From NCBI GenBank assembly GCA_963834705.1, contig CAWICV010000006.1, positions 124,001 through 188,000 of the forward strand: 64,000 nt of DNA, in the 5' to 3' direction. Made by a program: the position numbers and the translations under genes. The stretch is from RYN-230 sp963834705 (GTDB taxonomy: Bacteria > Actinomycetota > Actinomycetes > Streptosporangiales > Streptosporangiaceae). Below the pieces are notes generated by a model. That model was given only the letters and a program-made list of their open reading frames with translations, was not told the origin of the DNA and searched no databases. Positions 1 through 7,129 of the stretch are shown piece by piece. How positions within the stretch are numbered: the first letter of the stretch is position 1; every line of letters starts with the position of its first letter.

Positions 1-711
1 GCTGGCTGCCGGGGAGGCCAGGAACAGCACCGCCGCGGCCACCTCGTCCGGATCACCGATCCGGCCCAGCGGTGTCGCCTGCTCCATCTGCCCGCGCAGC
101 GTGTCGTCGGTGAGCACGATGTCCAGCGCGGAGGTGGCCACCGCGCCGACCGCGACCGCGTTGACCCGGATCCGCGGGGCCAGGTCGGCCGCGGCCAGCC
201 GGGTGTAGTGGGCCAGCGCCGCCTTCGCGGTGCCATAGGCCAGGTAGCCGCGCCCCGCGGTGCGGCCGACCGCCGAGGTGATGCTGATCACGGCGCCGCC
301 GCCGGTGGCCAGCAGCGCGGGCACCGCGGCCTGGGTCAGCCGGTGCGCGGTACCCACGTTGAACTGGAAGGCGTCGGCCAGGTGCCGGGGCTTGGTGGCC
401 AGGAACGGCCGGGGCATCGCACCGCCCACGTTGTTCACCACGATGTCCAGCCGGCCGAAGGCAGCCAGCGCGGTGTCCACCAGCCCGGTCATCGCGTCCA
501 GCTCGGCCAGGTCGGCCGGCACGGTCACCGCCCGGCGGCCGGCCTGCTCGATCTCCCGGGCCACCTTGGCCAGCTCGGCCTCGGTCCGGGCAGAGATCAG
601 CAAGTCGGCCCCGGCCTGGGCCAGGGCCACCGCGGTGGCCGCGCCGATGCCCCGGCCCGCCCCGGTGACGACGGCCGCCTTGCCGGTCACCTGGAATCGA
701 TCAAGGATCAT
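1..711 (-). CDS. SDR family oxidoreductase (partial, C-terminus outside window)
   Basis: NAD(P)-dependent short-chain dehydrogenase/reductase; 237 residues are present and the C-terminus lies off the window edge. Visible are the Rossmann motif TGAGRGIG (residues 16-23), NNVGG (93-97), catalytic Ser about 146, and the Y159-x3-K163 pair in YGTAK. The late motif PLGRIGDPDEVA is also typical of the family. From memory it resembles mycobacterial SDRs of about 260 aa that begin MILD-F and belong to steroid or acyl catabolism regulons; that resemblance is not checked. The ATG at 709-711 is chosen because the family N-terminus fits directly. A KstR-like palindrome lies about 23 bp upstream. The substrate is unknown. 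GC3 matches the neighbours. Confidence 0.9.
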   Translation of the reverse strand, partial: MILDRFQVTGKAAVVTGAGRGIGAATAVALAQAGADLLISARTEAELAKVAREIEQAGRRAVTVPADLAELDAMTGLVDTALAAFGRLDIVVNNVGGAMPRPFLATKPRHLADAFQFNVGTAHRLTQAAVPALLATGGGAVISITSAVGRTAGRGYLAYGTAKAALAHYTRLAAADLAPRIRVNAVAVGAVATSALDIVLTDDTLRGQMEQATPLGRIGDPDEVAAAVLFLASPAAS

Positions 712-733
712 GCTGGCCAGCCTAGACCCAAAC

Positions 734-747
734 TAGAACACGTTCCA
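734..747. promoter_or_regulatory. KstR-like palindromic operator upstream of the SDR gene
   Basis: TAGAACACGTTCCA fits the published KstR consensus TnnAACnnGTTnnA exactly at every fixed base. It sits 23-36 bp upstream of the SDR start codon, where a TetR-family repressor would block transcription. Site identity follows from the known motif; actual KstR control is inference because no kstR gene is in the window. Confidence 0.55.
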
Positions 748-836
748 ATTCTGCTCCTCGCCGATAACCAACCGCGCACCGATGATCACACCCCGCCTCC
801 CACCGCACCCAGACCCCACCCAGGCCGATGACAAAC

Positions 837-889
837 GTTTAGTGCTGCTCCAGCGACTGCTCCAGCGACACCTTTCGTTTGATCACCAG
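837..889. repeat. Hairpin repeat with tandem 12-mers (relative of the 18349-18439 element)
   Basis: An imperfect inverted repeat (TGACAAACG on the left, CGTTTGATCA on the right, one bulged base) encloses two copies of a 12-nt unit, CTGCTCCAGCGA. Read on the minus strand its order is GTGATCAAACG, TCGCTGGAGCAG, TAAACGTTTG, which parallels the element at 18349-18439. The right arm overlaps the stop codon of the deacetylase gene, so it may also act in 3' end formation. Confidence 0.6.
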
Positions 890-2097
890 TGTGCGGGCGG
901 GGGTGCGGCCGGGGCCGCGGGCGGGGGTGCGGCCGGGGCCGCGGGCGGTGGCGCGGCCGGGCCGGCGAGCGGGGGCGACTGGGCGGCGGCCGCGGCGAGC
1001 AGATCGGTGGCCAGGGTGAAGCGGAAGCCGCGGTCCAGTAGGCCCTCGATGACCAGCGGCAGCGCGGCCACGGTCTGCGACCGGTCGCCGCCGCCGTCGT
1101 GCATCAGGATGATCGTGCCCGGCCGGGCCCAGGTCAGCACCCGCCCGGCGATCAATGCCGCGCCTGGCCGGGCCCAGTCGGACGGGTCCACGTCCCACAG
1201 CACGATCGGGCTGCCCCGCTCGCCCAGCCAGCGCAGCACGTCCGGGCTGCGCGACCCGTACGGCGGCCGGAACAGCCCGGGCGCGCCGCCGCCGGCCGCC
1301 CGGGCCACCGCCTCGTCGGTCCGGTCCAGCTGCTCGGCCAGCTGGGCGCGGGTCAGGTCGGGCAGGAACGGGTGCGACCAGGTGTGGTTGCCCAGCCCGT
1401 GCCCGGCCGCGACCATCCGGCCGATGTCCGCCGGATGGGCACTGGCCTGCAACCCGATGCAGAAGAACGTGGCCGGCACCTGGTACCGGGCCAGGATGCC
1501 GAGGATCTGCCCGGTGTAGGGCGGGTTCGGGCCGTCGTCGAAGGTGAGCGCGACCTCTGGCGCGGCGCCGGGCGGCAGCAGGCGGCGGCCGTGCCGGGCC
1601 AGCCGCCCGGCCCCGGCCAGCTCGGCCGCCTGGGCCCGGCTGGCCAGGATCCCGGCGTGCGAATCGGCGCCGCGGCCGGTCAGCGTGCCGCCCCGCTCGG
1701 TCAGCCTGCTCAGCGCGGCCAGGTCCTGCCGGGCCGCCTCGGCCAGGGCATCCGCCGGGACCGAGCCGAGCAGCGGCCGGCCGGGCAGCAGCCACGGGTC
1801 GGCCCGGTAGACGAGCAGCCCGGCGGCCCGCAGGAATCCGCCCAGCACGCCGTTGGTGCTGTCCAGCACGGCCACCAGCGGCGGGGCCGGGCTAACGGCC
1901 TGACCGGGCCGGCTAGCCAGGGCGGCCAGGTAACCGGTGAGGTCGCCTACCTGGCCTGGGCCGAACCGGGCCGGCGGCCGCACCGGCTGGGCGCCCTCGT
2001 CCAGTACCGCCACCTCATACCCGGCCGCGGTCCAGGCGATGCCCGCGTAACGCCGCCCGGCAGGCTCAGCCATCCGGGCGGCCCGGGCCAGCTCCAT
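883..2097 (-). CDS. NodB-type polysaccharide deacetylase with N-terminal RNase H-like (IS110-like) domain
   Basis: 404 aa. Residues about 183-370 form a CE4/NodB deacetylase domain with all expected motifs: TFDDGP (185-190), HTWSH (238-242), RPPY (277-280), and LMHDGGG (331-337). It should remove N-acetyl groups from amino-sugar polymers or oligomers with a divalent metal. No signal peptide or membrane anchor is visible, so a cytoplasmic role is possible. Residues about 17-135 look like the RuvC/RNase H-like N-domain of IS110 transposases, but the first catalytic Asp position reads GIAW. The C-terminus is an Ala/Pro minisatellite. The start overlaps the upstream ROK gene by 32 bp; ATG at 2073 is an alternative with an 8-bp overlap. 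The gene is translationally coupled to the repressor gene. Confidence 0.85.
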   Translation of the reverse strand: MELARAARMAEPAGRRYAGIAWTAAGYEVAVLDEGAQPVRPPARFGPGQVGDLTGYLAALASRPGQAVSPAPPLVAVLDSTNGVLGGFLRAAGLLVYRADPWLLPGRPLLGSVPADALAEAARQDLAALSRLTERGGTLTGRGADSHAGILASRAQAAELAGAGRLARHGRRLLPPGAAPEVALTFDDGPNPPYTGQILGILARYQVPATFFCIGLQASAHPADIGRMVAAGHGLGNHTWSHPFLPDLTRAQLAEQLDRTDEAVARAAGGGAPGLFRPPYGSRSPDVLRWLGERGSPIVLWDVDPSDWARPGAALIAGRVLTWARPGTIILMHDGGGDRSQTVAALPLVIEGLLDRGFRFTLATDLLAAAAAQSPPLAGPAAPPPAAPAAPPPAAPAAPPPAHW

Positions 2098-3460
2098 CCG
2101 GCCCGAACACGTCGCGCGGCGACCCGGGCACGCCGGGCGGCGGCCCGGGCACGCCGGGCGGCGACCCGGGCACGTCGGCCGGCGGCCCGGACACGTCGGG
2201 TGGCGACCCGGGCAGCGCGGTCAGCAGCCGCTGCCAGGCCAGGTCCGCGCCGGCCGCCATGCAGCCGTCCACCACCGCGTCGGTGCCGCGCGCGCTGACC
2301 CGGATGTCCGGCACCACCGGCGCCATGCCGCGCAGTTCGGCGTGCACCATGTCGGCGAAGCCCGGGGCCTGGCCGATGCCGCCACCCAGCACCACGAGCT
2401 GCGGGTCGACCACGGTGACTACCGCGCAGATGGCCTTGGCCACCAGCCGGGCCTCGTCCGCGACCACCGCGGCGGCCCGCGCGTCCCCGGCCGCCGCGGC
2501 GGCGAACACCCGGCGTGCCGACACCGGGCCGCGCAGGCCCGCCCGGCGGGCGGCCCGGACCACGCCGGCCGCCGACCCGGCTGCCTCGAGCACGCCGCGG
2601 CGCCGCGCGTCCCCCTCGTCGGTCCCGGTGCCCTCGGAAATCGGCAGGTAGGCGATTTCCCCGGCCACCCCGTGGAAGCCGCGGTGCAGCCGGCCGTTCA
2701 GCACCAGGCCCATGCCGATGCCGGTGCCGACGGTGACGAACGCGAAGCTGTCCACGCCGCGGCCATGCCCGAGCGCCTGCTCGGCCAGCGCGGCCGCGTC
2801 CGCGTCGTTCTCCACCACCAGGTGCGGCCCGAAACTTTCCCGCAGCCCGCTCAGTACCTCGGGCTTGCCCCAGCCGGACAGCCCGCCGGTGATGGTGAGC
2901 TTGCCCAGCCGCGGGTTGTACACCCCAGGGCTGCCGATCACGGTCTGGGTGATCGCGGCGCGGGCCACGCCCACTTCCGCGCACAGCCCGTCGGACAGCC
3001 CGACCAGTTCGGCGATCCGGCTGGTCACGCTGGACGCCCGGCTGCGCACCGACTGCCGGGCGCGGACCTCGCCGCTCAGATCGGCCAGCGCGCCGCGCAG
3101 GTACTGCTGGCCGATGTCCAGGCCGAGCACGAACCCGGCGTCGGGCCTGATCTCGTACAGCCGGGCGCTGCGCCCGGGTACCCCGGTGCGGTGGCCGGCC
3201 ACCCGGATCAGCCCGGACCGTTCCACGTTGGACATGGCCAGCGACACCGTGGGCTTGGACAGCCCGGACAGCCGGGCCAGGTCGGCCCGCGAGCACGGGC
3301 CGAACTGGCGGATCTTGCCGAGCAGCAGCTGCTCGTTGAGTTCCCGGATGAGCTGCGGGCGCGCGGCCTGGCCGCCGGGCGGCGCAGCCACCTGGCCGCC
3401 GGGCGGCGCAGCCACCTGGCCGCCGGGCGGCGCAATGGCCGGCGTTGTCGTCACGCTCAC
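2066..3460 (-). CDS. ROK family transcriptional repressor
   Basis: 464 aa. A MarR-like winged helix (about residues 45-95, with SRADLARLSGLSKPTVS) precedes a ROK sugar-binding fold that starts near GLDIGQQ (113-119) and contains GTGIGMGLV, GEIAYLP and VVLGGGIG. The family represses sugar catabolic genes and is released by sugar or sugar phosphate. The classical ROK Cys cluster and ExGH histidine are absent, as in many regulators. Both ends carry in-frame repeats: three APPGGQV copies near the N-terminus and a Pro/Gly-rich heptad tail. It lies downstream of the GH4/PfkB genes and upstream of the deacetylase on the same strand. The palindrome at 5964-5986 is its most likely operator (inference). 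Confidence 0.9.
   Translation of the reverse strand: MSVTTTPAIAPPGGQVAAPPGGQVAAPPGGQAARPQLIRELNEQLLLGKIRQFGPCSRADLARLSGLSKPTVSLAMSNVERSGLIRVAGHRTGVPGRSARLYEIRPDAGFVLGLDIGQQYLRGALADLSGEVRARQSVRSRASSVTSRIAELVGLSDGLCAEVGVARAAITQTVIGSPGVYNPRLGKLTITGGLSGWGKPEVLSGLRESFGPHLVVENDADAAALAEQALGHGRGVDSFAFVTVGTGIGMGLVLNGRLHRGFHGVAGEIAYLPISEGTGTDEGDARRRGVLEAAGSAAGVVRAARRAGLRGPVSARRVFAAAAAGDARAAAVVADEARLVAKAICAVVTVVDPQLVVLGGGIGQAPGFADMVHAELRGMAPVVPDIRVSARGTDAVVDGCMAAGADLAWQRLLTALPGSPPDVSGPPADVPGSPPGVPGPPPGVPGSPRDVFGPDGAGPGRPDG
3368..3436. repeat. 24-bp tandem repeat x3 at the 5' end of the ROK repressor gene
   Basis: Three near-exact 24-nt units (3368-3391, 3392-3415, 3416-3436 truncated) encode repeated PPGGQVAA. 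The array is in frame and upstream of the helix-turn-helix, so copy-number change would alter only the N-terminal extension. Confidence 0.85.
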
Positions 3461-3520
3461 CTCCTCGGGGCTAGTCCGGTCATCCCGGCAGGCTCCTCAT
3501 CATCTGGCACCGGGGCGTGG

Positions 3521-4908
3521 TCAGGACAGGTAGGCCAGGTCCGGGCCGTGCTGCTCCCGGTAGTCCGCGATCAGCTCCCGGGCCGCGGTGATGCCGGGCA
3601 CCAGCGGGTGCCCGGCCAGGGCCACCGCGGCCAGCCCGGCGTCCCCGGTCATCGCCGCCTGCACGATGCCCCGCTCATACTCCTTCACCTGCATGATGAG
3701 GCCAAGTGCGGGCCGGGGCAGCTCGGGCAGCGGCAGCGGGGTCAGCCCGCCCGGATCGACCCGGGCCGGGACCTCCACCACGTCGGCCGGGTCCAGGCCG
3801 AGGCTGGCCCCGGCCGGGGTGTTCACGATCACCTCGCCGGGCGCGACGCCGGCCAGCCCGTCGATGACCCGCAGCGCCAGGCCCTCGTACCCGCCGATCC
3901 GGGCCGCGGCGATCTCGGTGGGCGGCAGCGACGAACGGCGGGCCCGCGCCGCGCCCTGCCCGTTGTCGCCCTGCATGTCGGCCCGCATGTAGGTGTCCCT
4001 ACGCACGCCGAGCAGCGTGTCGTAGACCGTCCACGCGTCCTGCACCCCGCCGTCGGCGAACGCCTTGCCCAGGCCGGCCATCAGCTCCTCGTTGAGCCGC
4101 AGCACGTCCTGGCCGCGGGTGGCCCCGGCCCGGCGGATGTCGGCCACGTACCGGCCCGGGTCGTAGAAGTAGTAGACGTACTCGGTCGGGATGGCGCCGA
4201 CCCGGCGGACCAGCTCGGGATCGAACGACGCGAACCGGTGGTCGGCCGCCTGCAGTTCCTCGAACCGGTCCAGCAGCTCGCCGATCCGCTCCCGGCCGCC
4301 GTCGCGCAGCGAGCACACCCAGCCGAGGTGGTTCAGCCCGGCGTAGCTGCCGGCCACGCTGACGTCCGCCGCGCCCAGAAAGTGAGCCAGGTGCTCGACC
4401 GTGCCGCCCGGCGTGTCGCACACCCCGGCCACCCGGAGCCTGCCCTGGGTGGCGATGGCCTGGGTGATCAGGCCCGCCGGGTTGGTGAAGTTGATCAGCA
4501 CCGCGTCCGGCGCGACCTGGGCCAGCAGGTCACAGTAGGACAGCACGACCGGAATCGTGCGCAGCGCCATGGCGCCGCCGCCCGGCCCGGTGGTCTCCTG
4601 GCCCACGATGCCGCGGCGCAGCGCGACCTCCTCGTCGATGATCCGGCCGCGGTCGCCGCCGACCCGGATCGCGGAGAACACGTAATCGGCGCCGGTGAAC
4701 GCCTCGGCCGCGTCGCTGCTCACCTGGAGCACGTCCGGGTGGCCGAGCGCGGCGGCGATCTCCACGGCCAGCCGGCAGATCGTCTCGCGCCGCCCCGGGT
4801 CCGGCTCGAACAGGCAGATCTGGCTGAACGTGCCGGCAGGCCGGCCAGCACCGCGCGCACGAAGGCCGGCATCCGGACCCCGCCGCCGCCCAGGATGGTC
4901 AGCTTCAT
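3521..4908 (-). pseudogene. GH4 family 6-phospho-glycosidase, frameshifted near its N-terminus
   Basis: NAD- and metal-dependent GH4 enzyme, probably a 6-phospho-beta-glucosidase. The start MKLTILGGGGVRMPAF at 4908 (dinucleotide-binding loop) is in one frame; from about 4830 the rest of the family sequence (ICLFEPDPGRR, GQETTGPGGGAMALRTIP, INFTNPAG, GVCDTPGG, GLNHLGW) is in another. Adding one G in the CCGGCACG stretch would restore a 462-aa product of normal length. Metal-ligand Cys (in VCDTP) and His (in LNHLG) are intact. The ATG overlaps the PfkB stop by four bases (ATGA), so the pair forms an operon. Either the gene is freshly inactivated or the read has a single-base error; the downstream part shows no decay. 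Confidence 0.8.
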
Positions 4909-5891
4909 TCCTCAGATCCCATCGCCGGTTTCCCTTCCTGGGCCGCCAGGGCGGCCTGCAGGCTGGCCGCCACGGCCAGCGCGTCACCGAGCATCTCGTC
5001 CGGGCCGACCGTGCTGATCCCGGCCACGTCCACCTCACCGACCCCGCCGAGCCGGGCCACCGCGGCCGAGCCGGCCGCGTTGGCCGCGACCACGGCCCGG
5101 GTCAGCGGAACCCCGCGCAACAGCTCCGCGATCAGCGCCCCCGCGAACGCGTCGCCCGCTCCCGTCCGGTCCCGCACCCTTACCTTCTGAACGCCATCGC
5201 GTATCTCGGCCGTTCCATCCGGCCCGGCCACCACGGCACCCGCGGCACCCCGCTTGACCACCAGCGAGGTACGCCAGGCCGTCGCGGTGGCCACCGCGGC
5301 CTCGAAGCTGCCCGCCCCGGTCAGCCGGATCAGCTCGTCCTCGTTGGGCACGAACACGTTGGCCAGCGGGATGCACTCCAGTATCGGGTCTGGGTTCCGC
5401 TCCTCGCCCAGCGACATGTCCAGCACCACCCGGGCGCCGAGCGCCTGGGCCTCCCGGATGAACGAGCCCACGCCCGGGCCGGCGTGCAGATAGCACCAGC
5501 GCGGCCGCTCCCGGCGCAGCACCTCATACCAGCGGTCCAGGTCCGGCCGCTCGCCCGCCGAACGGGGCGGCACGTGGGTGACGAAGCCGCGGTCGCTGGC
5601 GAAGTTGAGCACCACGGTGATCCCGGCGCAGCGCCGCGGCAGCAGCGCCGACGGGGACAGCTCGACCCCGGCCCGGGCGCAGTGGGTGAGCACGACCCGG
5701 GAGCCGATGTCGTTGCCGAGCAGGGTGCACAGCCCGGCTTTGGCGCCCGCCTGGGCAGCCGCGCTAGCGCTGGTCACGGCGCCGCCGCAGGACACGCCGA
5801 ACTCGTCGGTGAAGACTTCCTCGCCGGGCCCGGGCAGTTCGGCCAGGTGCCCGAAAACGAGCTCAAGGAACACCGAGCCGAACGAGATCAT
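4905..5891 (-). CDS. PfkB family carbohydrate kinase
   Basis: 328 aa from ATG 5891. Ribokinase-fold sugar kinase that transfers phosphate from ATP. Visible are the N-terminal GGAVTSASAAAQAG sugar-binding segment, N-E-DE in VPNEDELIRLTG, VVKRGAAGAVV, and the PfkB signature DRTGAGDAFAGAL with catalytic Asp. It heads the minus-strand arm and overlaps the GH4 start by ATGA. It diverges from the ROK kinase gene with a palindromic operator between them. The sugar is not predictable; a product or partial product of GH4 cleavage is likely from context. An upstream in-frame ATG at 5933 exists but would run towards the operator and adds residues unlike the family. Confidence 0.88.
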   Translation of the reverse strand: MISFGSVFLELVFGHLAELPGPGEEVFTDEFGVSCGGAVTSASAAAQAGAKAGLCTLLGNDIGSRVVLTHCARAGVELSPSALLPRRCAGITVVLNFASDRGFVTHVPPRSAGERPDLDRWYEVLRRERPRWCYLHAGPGVGSFIREAQALGARVVLDMSLGEERNPDPILECIPLANVFVPNEDELIRLTGAGSFEAAVATATAWRTSLVVKRGAAGAVVAGPDGTAEIRDGVQKVRVRDRTGAGDAFAGALIAELLRGVPLTRAVVAANAAGSAAVARLGGVGEVDVAGISTVGPDEMLGDALAVAASLQAALAAQEGKPAMGSEE

Positions 5892-5963
5892 GTCCAACCG
5901 AATGCTCCTCCAGCTGCGGCGATCATGGATCACAGTTCGGCTACGGGACTGTTGCTGAGCAAT

Positions 5964-5986
5964 TAGTTAGGATACTGTCCTAACTA
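5964..5986. promoter_or_regulatory. Perfect palindromic operator between divergent sugar-cluster arms
   Basis: TAGTTAGGA and TCCTAACTA form a perfect 9-bp inverted repeat with spacer TACTG. It lies between the PfkB gene (start 5891, minus) and the ROK kinase gene (start about 6057, plus), the right place for two-way repression. The TTAGGA-n5-TCCTAA pattern is of the kind bound by ROK repressors; the ROK regulator at 2066-3460 is the obvious candidate (inference). Confidence 0.7.
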
Positions 5987-6056
5987 CTCTCGGTGCAAAC
6001 CACTTAAATACTCGCAGAACCCCTGGTTGAGTCCATAGCGAATGCTAGGTGGCATC

Positions 6057-7088
6057 GTGACAAATCCCTCGGTCATAGCCGGGATCGACTTCGGCGGCAG
6101 CAAGATCGCCGTTGCCGTCTGCGACCTGACCGGGAACCGGCTGGCGTTCGCCCGGGTCAGTACCCGGCACGGTGCGGAGGACGGCGCCCCCGCCGGGGCG
6201 GCCGGGGCGCGGGCCATCTTCGACCGCGGCGTGCGGACCACCCATGAGCTGCTGGCTGCCGCCGCCCCGGACAGCGACCTGGCCGCGGTCGGCGTGGCCA
6301 CGTTCGGGATCCCGGCTGAGGACCGGGTGCTGCTGGCCCCGGCCATCGACGGCTGGGAGTCGCTGGCCCTGGGCCGCGAGCTGCGCGCCGCGTTCCCGGG
6401 CGCGCAGCTCAGGATGGCTACCGACGTCAAGGCGGCCGCGGCCGCCGAGTACCGGTGGGGCGCGCTGCGCGGCTGCGACCCGGGCGTGTACCTGAACCTG
6501 GGCACCGGGCTGGCCGCCGCGATCGTGGCCGGCGGCCAGGTGCTCAGCGGCGACGCGGGCGCGGCCGGGGAGATCGGCTACAACCTGCGGGCCATCGCCG
6601 ACGTCGGCCTCGGCCTGGGCCAGCGGGTCCCGCTGGAGGACGCGGTGAGCGGGCTGGGCGTGGCCCGGCAGGTCAGCGCGCGCGGGCTGGGCCAGGCCGG
6701 CGCCGGGCCGGTGTCCGCGGCCGATGTCTTCGACACCAGCCTGGATGACCCTGAGCTGGCCGATCTGGCCAACGGTTTTGTGGCTGAATTGGCGTTTCAC
6801 CTGGTTAACCTGGCAATCTGCATCAATCCGGCACGGATCGCGGTCGGTGGCGGCATGGCCGGCTCATGGGCCCGGCTGCAGCCGGGCCTGGAGCGGGCGC
6901 TGAACGCGGGTGCCCCGTTCCCGCCGCAGCTCGTGCTGGCCGAGTTCCCGCACGAGGCGCCGCTGATCGGCGCCGTGGCACTGGCCGTGGACGCCGCCCA
7001 GCGACCACACTACGGACAACACGTGGCAGCTGACCTCGATGGCCATCGGCGGCCATCACCCGCATGGCTGGCCGGGGACTGCTCATGA
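6057..7088 (+). CDS. ROK family sugar kinase-like protein (no HTH)
   Basis: 343 aa from GTG 6057, which has AGGTGG just upstream; ATG at 6042 in the same frame is the alternative. ROK fold without DNA-binding domain, so a putative ATP-dependent sugar kinase. The phosphate loop DFGGSK near residue 12 and the candidate catalytic Asp in ATDVKAAAAAE are present. The usual ExGH motif reads GEIGY, and the zinc CxCGxxGCxE cluster is missing, so it is an atypical member. It heads the plus-strand arm with 41 bp to the binding-protein gene. Its role is probably phosphorylation of the imported sugar, but a purely regulatory sugar sensor is possible. Confidence 0.8.
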   Translation: MTNPSVIAGIDFGGSKIAVAVCDLTGNRLAFARVSTRHGAEDGAPAGAAGARAIFDRGVRTTHELLAAAAPDSDLAAVGVATFGIPAEDRVLLAPAIDGWESLALGRELRAAFPGAQLRMATDVKAAAAAEYRWGALRGCDPGVYLNLGTGLAAAIVAGGQVLSGDAGAAGEIGYNLRAIADVGLGLGQRVPLEDAVSGLGVARQVSARGLGQAGAGPVSAADVFDTSLDDPELADLANGFVAELAFHLVNLAICINPARIAVGGGMAGSWARLQPGLERALNAGAPFPPQLVLAEFPHEAPLIGAVALAVDAAQRPHYGQHVAADLDGHRRPSPAWLAGDCS

Positions 7089-7129
7089 CCCACGCCAGCT
7101 CGCTTATTTCCACATCGAAGGGCTAGCCA

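Noticed and set aside
883..2097. IS110 transposase remnant
   Set aside because: Only the N-domain resembles IS110, the protein is an intact deacetylase fusion, and no inverted repeats or second transposase domain are present.
2342..5017. 891-codon open frame on the + strand opposite the ROK and GH4 genes
   Set aside because: Codon use is that of the complement of real genes, it has no domain, and the minus-strand genes have clear family motifs.
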